Shown in pieces: positions 33,501 to 48,500 of a DNA stretch of 64,000 nt. Each line of letters starts with the position of its first letter. The stretch's first letter is position 1. Origin of the DNA: Lanius collurio. Taxonomy: Eukaryota; Chordata; Aves; Passeriformes; Laniidae. The notes beneath the pieces are model-generated. The model had not been told where the DNA came from. It worked only from the letters and a program-made list of their open reading frames with translations, and ran no database searches. Both the position numbers and the translations under genes were made by a program. The DNA lies in assembly GCA_020086605.1 (NCBI GenBank), contig JACBWW010000015.1:7869251-7933250 (forward strand), written 5' to 3'.

Positions 33501-36500
33501 CCTCAAGTAATGCTATCAAAAGCCTCAAAAAACTAAAAAATACCAGATTAGATAATGTTTTGACCTACTTAAGTATGACAACTTTTGGTTTTACAACAGA
33601 GGCAAAGAGATGAGGATTTTCTTCATTTCAGAGCCTGCTACTGGAGATATATTATCATATACTTAAATCAATCTGGAGTCTAGAAACATACAGAATAAAT
33701 TCTATTTTAAATATGAAATAGTATAAAACAATTCAAATTGGCATATATAATAATGCAATACTGAAACTTAATTACCTATTGCAATAGTTAAATCTCTTCT
33801 TAGAGCAAAGCCCACTAGTCTCTGCGATTCTTTTGACATAATAACAGGAAAACCATTATAGCTGGTTTCGTTGATCAAGTTTTCTATGTCTTCGACAGTC
33901 ATATTATCCTGTGTCAGAACTGCTAAAGGAGGGTCACTTCTCCGAGGTCTCATCACATCAGCAGCCAGTGTTGTGTGAGTGAATTCTTCCTTTGCATCCA
34001 AGAAAGGATATCCATTCAGTCGGATGTGTGCTTCATAGATGCCTTCCCTACCAAAGGCATCTCCTACCCACTTACTGGTCATGACTGCAGCCATTAGGGG
34101 CACAATATACTCCAGCCCTCCTGTTAGCTCAAAGACAATAACTACCAGGGACACAGTCATCCTTGTCACACCACCTGCAAGGAAAATGAGAGCCAGTAAC
34201 TTTCAAGTATCAGATAATAATGATTTTAGAATTTTCTGTCCTCCTGTTGAGAACTACAAACATAACTTTGACATGAAAGGTCATCTGACAAACACTCATC
34301 TGTGTAATACCAACACAAGCAGACAGAGAAAATTAACACAAAACTTCTAGAAGTAAAACAGAGAGTTCTAGGGCAAATTCATGGAAAGGGAAGTAATAAG
34401 GGGAATTGGAAAAAAATATGTGCAGTTATTTAATATAAACTAAGAACAAAATTGTGTATATCTCCATACCACATCACGGTATGGAGAGTTCTGTGAAATG
34501 CAAGGAAATCCAGCAAGATAAGAATTTGAAAAAAGAATGGAACTAAAGCAAAGAAGTCACTGGTAGCAAATCAACAGCTATGTTTGTCCAAAGGATTAGG
34601 AATTTAATGCTGTTGGTTAATCATAAAAGCTAAGCAGAATTATGAGCTGATGAAAAGAAATCTCTTTCTCGGACAACAGAAGACAGGAATTATATTTCTC
34701 TTTTGTTACTACCTGAAATGGATTATTTCTACTAAGGTTTCTGAGGCCATATCTTCATTCAATAAAAGAGTGTGAACTGTCTTTCAATGCATTCAAGAGT
34801 GATTCAATTTGAACTATTAAAAGCCAGAACAACCTCTCCAAAACCTAAATTTGTATCACTATCTTGATTGCCCAAATGCACTTTTCCTTAAAGAAAATGT
34901 CTACTTTTCACAGAATCTGTACTAACAGCTTTTAATTTCCAAGGCCACCAAGTTGTAAGCAAGGACAAGTTTAGGTGCCCAACTTAAGCCTCTTTCCATG
35001 AAGCTGATTTTCAACAATTAGATTTGTTAAAAACACCTTACACACTTCTAGAAGTTTTGTTTGAATTTCAAAACAATTTTTGCAATTCATGTAGATGTGG
35101 CAGCTGATCACACCACCTCCTTCTGGTAATTTTAACTGTACTTGACACTGTAACTTCTCTACTTCATACATTTCAAGGAACTGAATTTTCTGACCAATGT
35201 AATAATGACATCTCTTGATACCAAAGAGAGAAAGCAATCACTACTACTTAAATTTTTCTATTTCTCATCAATTTAGACTTCACATTTTTCCTGAGATCAC
35301 AAGGATCTAAGGGTCTTATGTAGAGATGTGAATGTATTATTTTGGAGGGAAGTTCATATAAACAGGTGTTCCAAACTGTACAGGTTTATATCCCCTTTTA
35401 TTTTTTAATAATTATTTTGATATATGAAGAAATCAGCTACTTATTTGTTATATTTTATTTACCTAAGCATGCAGCAGCACCAACCATGGCATAAAGACCA
35501 GGTGTAATACAGTCAGCTCCAACTTCACACCACTCCTTGAAAATGAACCAGTCATGATGGTAGTAAGCCAGCTGCTCCACTGCAATTCCTACAATCCTTC
35601 CTGCTATTGCTCCAATTGCCATACTAGGTATGAACAGCCCAGATGGAACCTGCAACAAAACCAGAACTGTTGTCATGCTGCTGGGAACATACTTGACACA
35701 TCACTTAACACGTGATTTTTTAATTTTTTTTTTCTGAAAGAGATGCAAATGCTCAAATTATCAGGTTAAAACCATGTAAAGTGTTGTGGAAGGTCAGTAG
35801 AACTTAGCAGAATGTTATTGATATGTCTGATGGACTTGATTAGAATAAGCTATTTTATGAGCATGTTTGTTTATAACTTACTGTATTTAAGAGAAAATCT
35901 ACCACCAATACAGGACTGCGAACTAGACTTTCAGTGCCAACAGCACAATTCTGTGCATGTCTAGTGTGAGCTGTGCTATGCATGCTGAAAAGTGTTCCTT
36001 ACTATTTCCTGTCTCCCTTATTCCTTCATGTTCCTCAGAGTTAACATTCACTTACTAAACAGGACTACCTTCCTAAACTGCTTCCTGACACTGCTATAAA
36101 TTAGATGGCTAACTGAACAGGTGATTTTTAAAAGAAGCTTTTTACTATTGTTGCCATTTCCTATACAAATGAATGTATATAGAATGCTAAACACAATAAG
36201 AGAGAATAAGGCAAGATAACCCCCACTGCAAAAAGTAGGTTAACAATAGGTTAAAAAAAAAAAGAAGCTCCTACTGTCACTTTAGTTACTTAAAATGTTT
36301 TTCAGGTACTAACTAAAGCCTTGTCACACAACCATGACAGTAAAATATTATAGGAAACTTGCTTTTATCAGCTATTACATATAAAGTAACTGTTGTGTAT
36401 CTTTTCTTCTCCTTACAAAGCTAACCTTTCCAAAAAACATACTGGTACCTAGATGTCTTATTAAACTGTAAATGCCTGCTGCTTCTCCTCACAGCAGTTG

Positions 36501-39500
36501 ATAACATCAAAATATTTTATTTACTGTGACTGAGGTTACACATGTGATTACAAATAAGGAGTAGAATTTTTACTTTTTCTAAATGCACCTCAACCCACCT
36601 TGTCAAAATAACATCATTAAAAATTGCATTCCTGGTATAGCAGGACACATCATGTAATTTTTCTTGTACTGTACAGCTGTGAAATTTAAGTATTATGCAA
36701 TTCCAAACGATAGATTTTTGTTGTGATATTCAATAGCTGGTGCAGAAACGTATTTCAGAATTGTTGTTGTTAGTATTATTATATTTTTTCTGTAATTATG
36801 CAATTGCAATTTTGCAGTAGCAAAAATGATATCTAACCAACAAATCAAGGAAAAGCAAACAGCTTATAATTATTATTATTACTGTTATATTTTGTCTATA
36901 TTTGTGGTTGCAAAGATGATTTCTAACCAAAAAACCAAGGAAAAACAAACATAGCAAACTTTATGTTAGAAAGCCAGCAACATGGGTTTTGAGAAAAAGT
37001 TTAATAGCCCTTCATTCCCACACAGAATTACCTACTATTTCAGTGTTGATAGAGATAATATTCAATGGTATCATTTTAGTACAGTATTCAAGTTGTGCAT
37101 TTATACCACTACTGTTATTTCCCACAATTAATTATGCATCAAAGCCCCTTTCTAACTGCTAAAATCAATTTTTTTTCCTGAGTGAAATTCTTTCTTGGAG
37201 AACAGTACAACAGTAACCTGAGAAATACCATATTTCCAACACAAAACTAAATAAATCTTTGAAACTGCCTCAGATCCTATTGTGCTACAGCAGTATGTCA
37301 CAGAAATTCAGTCTTCATGTGGAAATTGCATCCAAATGGTTTCTGTTCCTTTGTTAATAGAACTTTTTTAAGCACTACTCCCTCTTTTTTTTTCCATCAT
37401 ATGTGGATAATGGTTGCAAGTCTAACTGTAATTATGATTTTATTTTATTATTTATCCATTTTTTTTGCCCCTCAATCAAAAATCACAAAGTAGAGAGGAA
37501 TCTTCCCAGAGAAGTAGCAAGAGAAAACAGCTAAGTCTTTCCTCTTCTCAGCTTTCTTCTCTGGGGCTTGCTTTTCAGCAAGCTCAAATTAGACTACAGA
37601 AGAAAAGATTTGTTCTATGTCACATGTGTCATCTTTGGAACAAGCAAGGATTAGGATAGAGGTACAACTTTCCACTTCTTTGGTAGTGCAGCTGTGTACC
37701 AGTCAAGTTCTGAGGCAAAAATGTCACTCCTTCCCACCTGTTGATCCATTTAGATGGATCACACAGTAACACACAGTAACAAGTGTACTGATAATAAGCA
37801 GTACCGGTACAAAAGCCTGAAAGAAAAAAACAAACCAAAACAAACCAAAAACACCAAAGCCCTGCCATATCAGTCTCCTGGTAATACATGTCCACAGCAG
37901 TAATAGCAGCAGGAATCACTTTGCCCCACAGGCAGCAGCTGGGTATCTTTGCTCACCTCACAGGAAAACAGCTCCTGTGGGAAAGATGTGTGTTTGCAGA
38001 TGGCTACAGCTCCAGGAACAGACCTGGAGAGCCCACACGATCCTTTATAATGATTTTAATGACAATGTAATATTATTTCTTTTCTTTTTTTTTTTTTTTT
38101 CTATTTTGCATTTGCTTCTTTTATAGAGATAAAGCTTATAGTGTAAATAAATATCATTAAAGTAAGTAACACTCTCTTCTCCAGATCCTAGCTGACATTC
38201 TAACCAACCATATGCTTTAAAGCTTCCAAGAAATTAATGTAGCACAATCCATCAATGACAGCAACATGGCTCCTTGCCTACTGGCAAAGTAATAAATACA
38301 TTCTCACAACTTCACAAAAATATTTCCACCATGCTGAAGTTCTGAGAAAATGAATCAAAGTCAAATGAAGTATAAGCTCTCCCATTCTGTAAACGAGTTA
38401 ATTCTAATATGCAGTGTGACCTTGTGGTGATAACCCTGTGCAAAAGAGCCAGATGCACATGAACACATGAATGGTAAAATAATGTCCTAGACATAAATGA
38501 AACACAGTAAGTGAATACAAAACTAAACAAGAGACTGAAGCAGTCACATCACAGAACACTGTCCTAATTATGGACCTAAGAAGACTAGCATATAAAATAC
38601 ACCCTTATGGATTCCATTTGCCCATCAACCCACATATAGAACATAACTTCAAATAATAGCCTGAAACATCTTCTAAAATACCAAAACATGAGGAACACAA
38701 CATGATGTTATTGTTCCATCAGTTACAAAATAGTCGAGGTTGAAGATGACTGCCCCAGATTGTCTACTCCTGCTCAAGCAGGGTCGCCTACAGCAGGCTG
38801 TCCAGGCTTGCAACCAGTCAAGATATGAGTATTTCCAAGGATGTTCTCTGCACAGCATATTCCAATGATCAAACACCCCCCCGGAAAGGAAGTGTTTTCT
38901 TACGCTTGCTGTTACATGGAACAGCAACTTTAACTGAAAAGTTAAGGCAAATTTAAACACAAATCTTGCCTGGAGAACATTCTACAAAAAGTTTGCATTA
39001 ATACATGTTTCATAATGATACAGTTGCAAAAAACTATGAAGGCAGCTGGACAAGACAGAAAATGATGAAGGAATGGCAGTTATACATCATCATTCACAAA
39101 ACAGCCACAGAGTGGGGAGAAGATCAAACCACCTCCAAAACAGATCCATAAAACAACTGGGGAAAAAAATATTATGCTGCTTGTAATGGAGCAGAAATTC
39201 CCATTACAGTCACATCAATAAAGCCCACTTTCTCATCATGACATGCAATACTGAAAAATACAGCAAAAAAATCATCATTGTCTCCCTTTAACTAGTAATT
39301 ACATTTATGTGAACAATGAGGAGAGTGGATGTAAGAACTACCACCAATGAGTAGTGTAAAGGGGTACAGTCTATTCTTCCAAGTAACAGGACTAGGGAAC
39401 CTGAGTGGTTATGATTGAATGATGCTCTTCAAAACTTTAGAATCATCCCTTCTTGCTGAATCACACCCACACAGCCAGCCATCCACACAGATACTGCTCC

Positions 39501-42500
39501 CTATTGCATGCAGCACGTTTCTATTCAGCTGAACAAATTACTATTCTGAATTTAATTCAAGTTAATACTGTTTGCCACAAGACCTGCTTATTAACCAAAA
39601 GTAAAAAACGTTTTTTTAAAAGAAGTAACAAGAAAAAAAGAACCAAGCTGGTAGCTTTGAGAGATGGAAAATGAGAAAGGCTATAATTAAATAATCACAG
39701 CAGATGACACAGCTACTGCATTCACACTTACCTTGATACCAAAGGTGAAGACTGTCATGATTATTTTAAATATGAGTGCTAAACACAACTGCCATATAGC
39801 TGAATAGACTCCAGTGCCTGCTGGACGGTCAGGAATATCATCTACTATTTTGCTTGCATTCATATCATTTCTGTAGTCACAGAGGGAGGAGGATTCTAAT
39901 GGCCCACAGTCTGTGAAGAGCTCCTTAATAAGCTCACTGGTGTTTAGCCTTGTATATGGATTAGGAAACGCAATGACAGCTGTTATTGCTGCAACAATAA
40001 TGACCTCCAGGACAGGATACTTCCCAAATTTTGTAGATTTGCGTCGACGACACCATGCAATATTTGCTCGGATGAAAAATGCTCCCCAGAGCCCACCAAA
40101 TACTCCCAGAAGAATAAAAGGAAGCAGTTCAAAAAGGTACCAAGGAGTGTGATATTCCACATAAAAAAGAACTAGGCGGCTATTACCAAAAGGATTGATG
40201 GATCTTAAAACAAATGCAGCTACTAAAGCAGCAAAAAATGATCTCCATAAAGTTTTCAGCGGGAAATAGTAACTGACCTGTAAAAGACAACACATGAGAA
40301 TTATTAGTGATTCAATTGAAAACCTGGAAAGACAGGTTTATGCATGTGTTAGAATACTGCTGCTCCCATGGTACAAGCTAAAAAAATTATTCCTATCACT
40401 TGGAGCACTGACACTCCAGGAGATCCTACATTTTTAGAAAGCTCTACAACTCATATCAGATTTAAAGTCAATACTACAGGAGTGTTGAAATCACTGCTGT
40501 TTTAAGACTATCAAGAAATGATGCACTGCAATTTATGCTTAGAACCTGCTCTGTTTGTCTCTTATTACCCTTCACGAGAACCAGAGCATGTACTACCTGC
40601 ACTTGCAGATTTCCTCCTTTTCATCTCCTTTCAACCCTACATTGAAAGGTTTCTCACAGACCTGCTATTTTTATGAAGTATGATTAAAACAAACAAACAA
40701 ATAAAAAATTAAAAGGCCTCAAAACAGAACATGCAATTTCATTCTTATGACCCCTATAGCCTGATTAGAAATTCAAGACAGTTTTCTTCTGCATCTTTTG
40801 TGGCAACAGAGGAATTGCTCAAAATCCCCTAAGAATATAACAGAATTATACATGAAAGAATATTTTCCTTCCTTTTAAATTCAGAGCTTTTTAGGGTTTT
40901 AGTTGTCTTTAAAAATGCCAATGATAGAAAAAACATTCTTATGTTTTCTTGAAAATGACAATTAAAACTTATTTAACATAAACCATTTCTTGGAGAAGAG
41001 AATCTGGTTGCCTTGGAGCTAAGTTTTATGGTTATATTTACCCTTTTAATAATTATAATATTCAATTGTGTTTAGTGTCTGAAACTTTAAGTAATGTTTA
41101 AAAACATGCTTCACAAAACCATCCAATAAGTTTTTAAAGCCTTTTTCAAAAATGAGAAATAAGGGCGCTATATCATTTTATTTTAGAATAAACTCCTAGA
41201 CTGAAAAGCTGCTGTGTCTCTATCCGTATGTAAACTCTAATTATTAACATTCTGCCCTTCTCCAGAATAAAGTAAAGCTGATATTCCTTAAAAAAAAAGA
41301 AAACATATCTATAGGACTTTTCTGGTAACAGGACTCTTGGCTTTGAAATATGGGATCAAAAATAATTTCCTTCTTAGGAGTCTGAGATTATTTAAACTAA
41401 GAAAGATTTTAAAAAAGATTTATCCTTCAGTGCTATCTCTTCACATACCTCCTCCAGACTGAAAAGGACTCCACCAATTGGGGCACCAAAGGCTACAGAA
41501 ACTCCTGCTGCTGAGGCAGCTGACAACACCTGGAAAAGAACAAAGGTGAGGGTTTTTTTGCAGTCTGTTGTATGTTTTAAACATGAACAAAAGAATCTCA
41601 ATACAGCTATCAGTTTCTTCTGTTTCTGTTAAGGATGTGCACACTTAGAACAGCATGTGGAGAGTGACCACACCAGCTAGCAATCAGGTACTAGATGTGA
41701 TGAAGCCAAGAGCACTGCTCAAAGTTCAGAGCTGAAACTGGCCAGTGTTGTGTCAGATGAAAAGAAGGACTTTTTAAAGTACATTAATAGCAAGAGGAGT
41801 TCTAAGGAAAACATTGAACTGATACTTGTTGAAGATTGTCACCTGGCTAACAGGGATGAGGAAGAAGTGCCAACATTCAATGTGGGTTTTGCCTCAGTCT
41901 TTTAAATAATACTGATAGACCTTGGGCTGCCTGGTCCCCTGAGTCATAGGACCACAAATGTGGGAACAGTGACTTGCCATCTGTGGGCACTGAGATTTTA
42001 AGGGACCAGTTCTGTAAGGCCATGGAGCCTAATGGGAATCTTCCTGGAGTACTGAAGAGCTGGTGGGTGCTATGGCAAGACCCCTCTCAATCATTTATCA
42101 AGGATCTTGGGAGTCTGGGGAGGATCCTGCTAACTGGAAGTAGTCAGTGTAAGTCCAATCTGTATCAAGGGTGTGAGGGAAAACCCAGAGAACTAGAGAC
42201 CCATTAGCCTAACATGAGCTCCTGGAAAATTATGGAGAAGATTATACTGGGTGCCACTGAAAGGTTCTTAAATAATAAAGCAATCATCAGGCACAGTCAA
42301 CATGGGTTCACAGAGGAAAGGTTTGTTTAACTAATTTGGTATCTATGAAAAGGACACCTGTCCACTGAATGCACTGAAGGCACTGGACATAGTTATCCTG
42401 AATTTTTGTGAGGTTTTTGATACTGCTCCCCTGGACAAGATGGCCAGCTGTGGGATGAGCAGTTTCACAGTGTGCAGAGTGAAGAAGCAACTGAATGTTA

Positions 42501-45500
42501 GGACTCAAAGAGCTGTAGTGAATGGGGCTACATCTGGCAGGCGACTGCTCACCAGCTGTCAGTTTGTTCAATATATTTATCAATTACCTAGATACAGGAA
42601 TTGAATGCATCGTAAGCAAATTTGCTGATGATACCAAACTGGGATGTTCTGCTGACTCTCTTGAGGGACGGGAGGCCTTGAAGGAGAATCTAGATACGTT
42701 GAGGCCCTGGGCAATGGTTAATGGGATAAAATTTAATGGATCAAAATGCTGTACACCTAAGATGAAGTAACACCAGGCTCAAGTCTAAACTGGGAGAGGA
42801 GTGGCTGGAGAGCAGCCCTGCCAAGAGGGATCTGTGGGTGCTGGTTGGCAGCAGCTCAGTGTGAGTCAGCAGGGTGTGCCCTGGAACCCAGAGGGAAAAC
42901 CCCATCCTGGGGTACATCAGGCACAGCATGACCAGACAACCAAAAGAGGTGACTGCCCCGCTGCATTCGGCCTTGGGGTCCTCACCCTCAGTGCTCTGTG
43001 CAGTTCTGGGCCCCACATGTCAAGAATGTCAAAGAACAAAGTCCTTGGTTGCATCCAAACAAGGGAAACAAAACTGGTGACAGGGATGAAAAGAGTGTTG
43101 AGAGCTAGTTTGGAGAGAAGGAGGCTGGGGCAGAGATTGCCCTGCAGCCCGTGGTAAAGCCCATTGTGACACAGGCTGTTTCCCTGCAGCCCCTGGAGGA
43201 CCATGGCAGAAAAGATCTTCACTCTGCAGCCCATGGCAGAGCAAGCTCCTGGCAAGAGCCATGGCCTGTGAAAAGGAGCCCAAGCAGGAGCAGGTTTCTT
43301 GCAAGCACTGCAGCCTGTGGGTGATCCAAGCTGGGGCAGTCCTGAGTGGCTGTACCCTGTGGAAAGGACCCATGCTGAAGATATTTGTAAAGGACTGTCT
43401 CCCATGGATGGGGCCCCACACTGGAGCAGAAAAAGAGCATCAAGAGTAAGGAGCAGCAGAGACAAAGTATCCTCTTGTGCCACTTTGGGATAGAAGAGTA
43501 AGGAGCGAAGCTGAGACTTTCAAGAAGGGACAGCAGGGGCAAGATATATTTAGTTTTGTTTTTACTTCTCCCTACTCTACTATCAGCAGTCAAGTAACTT
43601 TCCTCAAGTCTAGTCTGTCTGGCCTGTAATGGTAACTGGTGAGGAATCTCCCAGTCCTTCTCTTGACCTCTGAGCTTTTCATCTTACTCTCTCCTGTTGT
43701 CCTGCTAACACAGAGGGGTGAGAGAACTGCTTGGAGAGTACCAAGTCTAACCCACCAGACTCTCATTAACATCATCAAACTGAAACAGGGCAGAAAACAC
43801 TGTTGTCACCAGGAACACTTTGCTCATGGGTACAGAGCACTCTGCTGTCCCTCACAACTGAAGACACTCATCAATTACCAAAATGTAGAGACAAGCACAG
43901 AAAGAATTTAAATAAAATCAAATGGTCTCCAAAGTGGAAGAAATACAAACCAATTCTGCCATGGAAGTTTACCTGCGAGAATGCATGGGATAATACATTG
44001 TTTTTAACGCAATAAATAATTACTGATAATCACTAAAAATTGTCCAAGAGAGCAAATACCATCTTTTAAACAAATCAGTGTAAATGCACTGATGCTCAAT
44101 ACATCATAGAAATATTTTTCAAGAACTTACCTCTCTTTTTTTAGCTTCATTTGTACTGTATTTTGGAAAGAGGTAGGAAAAAATATTCCCACAGCAGCAG
44201 GCAACATGTACCAAAGGACCCTCTTTTCCTAAACTCAAACCTGATGCAACAGCCAAGACTAAAGTAATTGTTTTTATCATCAAAGTCCACTTCCCCAAGT
44301 ATCCTCTGATGATGAAGCCACTCAAAATGGTTTTTATCTGGAAGAAATAAAAAGCTGTATCTGTTACTGCATTCTTTAATTCTCAGAAAATAAATCATTC
44401 TTTAATTTTAGCTGCAGAACTTCAAAGCTAGACTTTTCAAATTACAAACTCCATCACACTTTAAAACATGTATCATTCACACTGCTACACTGAGTCTATC
44501 TGTTCGCCGGAAGCTTTCCATTTGCAACTTATACTAAAACACTGGACAGTAACACACAACTACATTATCAATTACATTTAGTAGAAAATTAATCTTCAGC
44601 AACTTCTAAGACTGGATTCAGTACTTTATGATGTCAATTATCAAGTGAAAGGCAAGAAAACTTCTGAAGGAAAAATAAATCGGCAAAAACCATACTCAAG
44701 GTCATCTATTGTAGCAATATCCCATTTGCACCAATATCACCAATGTTTTCTCTTTATGTTTTACCATTACTACATAAAAATCAACAGTAGATTTCTTCGC
44801 ATCAAGATGGAAAAGATCAGCGTATCTCCCCCCAAAAAAGTGCCACTTCCCAAGGTATTACTGTGCTTAACAATGCTGTATTATTAGCCTGGAAAATATG
44901 CCCATATACAGGAAATAATATACAGTTATTATAGGACAGCATGTCCATAAATAGGAGGTACACAAAACACTGGGCAGCTGTGTCTAGAAAGTAAAGGTAG
45001 CTAAATTTGGAAACCAATGTAAGATGAAATTTCTTATGGAATAATGGCACAGAACTACTCCAGGCATAAACAGAGGCGGATAAAAAAAATATTTACAGAA
45101 AAACTGAAGAAGTGAGACTGACCAGAATTTATTTGACTTTGGATTTTTCTCTCCCATTCTGTGGACAGTAAACAGTGAGTTTTTGAGGATATTACACATT
45201 TTACATTGTCACTATCTGTTGGTTTGTGCTACTAAGGTAACTAAAGCCATCGCAACAAGAGATTGATTGCTTTATCAAAGGACCCATATAGTGTCAATGA
45301 ATCATTGCTGTCTTATCACTGTAAGCTGGGTGTGGATTAGGGGAGGCTTGGAAATCCTTCTTCAGAAGTATACTAAGTCAAATGCTTCCTTAAAAAGTGG
45401 TCCTGACAGAAGCAAAATCTACTAACACAGGAGATTCTTTTAAATTTGGGGCATTTTCTCAGAAACAATTAGCACAATTACATGTTTTCAATTTGAATGC

Positions 45501-48500
45501 TTCTATTAATATGTTTCTTCAAAGGCACATGGCACTCTCTCTTGCCTTCCCCCTGACCCATTAAAGCAGCAGTAATCTACACATTAATACAAAACACCTA
45601 TTTTATATATATATATATTTAATATATTAGTTAGACCTCACCTCAGGTATCCCTGAGCCACAGGCATAGGGAGCAAATACCTTCACCAGAGAAACTGCTA
45701 AGAAGGCAAAGCTCAATGCCCAGAAAATGTACATTATGTAGTTCATTATGTATGAACCTGGGCCCTAAAAGCAAAAACAAAAAGTCAGAAAATACACTTG
45801 ACATAGGAGTAAAATCTACTTAAAATAATCCAGAAGTACTCTTGCTGCAAGTACACTTAGACACACATTTTGAAGCACAATAATTATTGCCAAGAGTTTT
45901 GTTTGAAAAGCATAAAGTCACAATACGTGAACATTAGCACAGACTGGGATATAAAAGGTAGAAAGTGTTCCAACACTTCATCTTAAAAATAAAAAATAAA
46001 CATAGCACAGGTATATTTTTAATAGCTATTAGCTGCTAAAATCTATTGAATACTGAAATAAATCTTCCTTACTTAAATAAATGTATTCTTAGTTACCAGC
46101 GAGCACCATAAATGTATTTAATTTACATAGAGCTATGATCAAGAATAGAAATTCTCGCATTATTAACAGTTCTATATTCTCATAACTCCCTTACATTTGC
46201 AATACTCCAAGGCCCCTTGCAGTTCATGAAATACACATTTATTACACTATAATCTACTAATCAATTCAAATGCTGAAAAACAGCACAGACAGTACAACTC
46301 AAATTCATGTTTAGAATCCTAACCTTAAGCCCATTATTTTCTTTCCCTATTCAGCCAAGCTGTTGAACAAAACCATCAAAGAATACTCACTTCTGCTTGC
46401 CCAATTATTAGTTCTGCCCATGTTTTCCACTGCGGACATTTATCTCGCTCTTCAAATGTGGTCTCATTTGAACCCCAACAACACTGTTCATGGTTAAACC
46501 ACAAAGCACTAAGGCAAATGCCTTCCTTTAAGTCAGTCATCCAGTCAGCAGCTATGTCAATTAATCCTGCCAATGCCCCTGTTGTAGAAACAGTTTTGTA
46601 TTAATGTTCTGGTAAACAGAAGTAACACACACAGCTAAAACGAAGGTATGTGCTTGCATTAACTGATGTAAATTGTGATTATAGAAAACTTAATTAAATA
46701 TTTAATATACTACTGATTTTGAGGATTATATCCTGTTTTCATTATGGTAAGACTAGTATTTGCTGCAGAATTGAGTACTTTGGATATTTCCCAAGTTAAA
46801 TGAGATTTCTTTCTTGCCTTTTTTTTTCCTATGCCACAGTTCTCCAACAGTCCACTGAAACCAAGGAGTTAAGGATAAAAAGAGAACTGGGGTTTTTTTT
46901 GTGATGGAGCAGTTTATATGGCACCAAGCCTGCTAGAGAGAGATGGGATTCACCTGTCTAAAAGGTGGAAAAGGATTTTAGCCCATGAGTTGGCAAGTCA
47001 AAAGCAGTGTTTCAGCAGAACAAAATTTCAACCAAATTATTAAAACACATAAGCAGAAGATCTCCTTGTGACTGAAATCAAGGCTGTAGCATTTAAGATC
47101 CACTAGACATGCAACAGAAGGTATCTGAAACTGAAAAACCTACCAACGTTCAAGACCAGAATTTGCTCACTTTGTTGCTCAGAAACACAATAAAGGAATT
47201 TTAATAAACAGCAGCTTAGGGGGTTGAAAGCACTAACACTGCATGTTCCCACTGAAATTACCAGAAACAATTTCAAGTAATTATACACTCCTAGCTTGTG
47301 CATCCAGGAGTACATAAACATGCTACAAACTTTGCATATATATTAATTTATATGTGATTTGGGAAAGCAATTATGTATATACCTAAGCAGTAATTATACT
47401 GTTACCATGCTTTTTAATAGGCATAGCCTTACTCTACAACTAATTTTCCTAACATTTAATCTAAAATGTCTGTTTGAAATACTTTTTTTAAAAAAAACTT
47501 GGTACAAAGTTTGTGACCTTTTGTTCCTGCAGATTTTGGTCACTTCAAACTATACTGACAGAAAAAGCAGCAGCACAGCCTTACAGTGGGGCCACAAACT
47601 ATTGGATGGTTTTAGTTGTTGTGGTTTGACACCCACCACAGTTGTAAAATTCATTCTAAAACACATTAAGAAGGAGAGACCTGAAGTATAAGTCAACAAA
47701 GTCTACCTGTTAAAGTCAGTGCTCTCTGTGGCAGAACCTCTGTCAAGTTATGACAAACATATAGCTAGACTTCACTCATGCATAAGCACATGCTTTAGAA
47801 GGAAGTGTGCTTACAAAAACTACACACACACCAGAGGTGCTATTACAATCAACACTTTCACAAGAAATCCTACAGGTAAACCCCAAAATTTTTCAGAAAG
47901 GGAAAACAAAAACATCAATCACAGGATTAAACAACATCGATAGTTTAGTAGGTGGAAGTTCAAAAATGTCTGAGAAACTCTCTAAATTCATTGAAGATTT
48001 TGGTTCCTATTTGATCAGTAAACCCTCACGTCAAAATGTTGAAGGCTGTAAATCAAGATAGTCAACTTTTTTCTCTCCTTATGGGATTACTGTAGTAGAC
48101 TGAACCAGCTCTTAGCTGGGTTGGTGGAGAACAAAGGAAAAACCCAGTAACTACACCTGCTGACAAATATAAGACAAGAATCTTTTGTGTTTTCATTTAC
48201 CTGATGCCAAACCAGTTAGTGTGACTACCAACCATCCTGACCATGCATCATACAAACTTTTTATCATCTCCCATGCTGATTCTTTCTTCTTGCTGTTTAT
48301 CTGCAAAGAGAAGTCATTATGAAGAGTTGTATGTATTTCTGTAATGTGGATAATAGAAAAAAAAGGAAGTATGACATAAAAATTGCATGATGCAAGCTGC
48401 AGCAAAAAAACCCCTCTCTTGAAACCACAAGTGTTCTGCTTGTATTTAGTACTTTACGTAAATAAATCAGCTTAATCATTCAGATATCAAACAACTGACA

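Larger units (their letters stand above)
35650..39731 (-). other. CLCN3: CLCN3 intron 8
   Basis: A 4.08 kb intron. It contains a diverged local duplication near 36770-36960 and a short CR1 fragment (38720-38945). A T run lies near 38083-38100. No coding exon was seen. Confidence 0.65.
41530..44130 (-). other. CLCN3: CLCN3 intron 6, mostly repeats
   Basis: A 2.6 kb intron whose greater part is a CR1 body (about 41640-43130) abutted by an LTR-like repeat (about 43131-43790). The repeats stop about 110 nt short of the acceptor of exon 7. Confidence 0.8.

Noticed and set aside
42522..42770. 82-aa ORF with reverse-transcriptase-like FADDTKLG
   Set aside because: It is part of a decayed CR1 element, not a host gene; surrounding frames are broken.
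46895..47005. CR1 5'-end-like sequence in CLCN3 intron 3
   Set aside because: The match rests on two short phrases; kept only as a remark in the intron entry.
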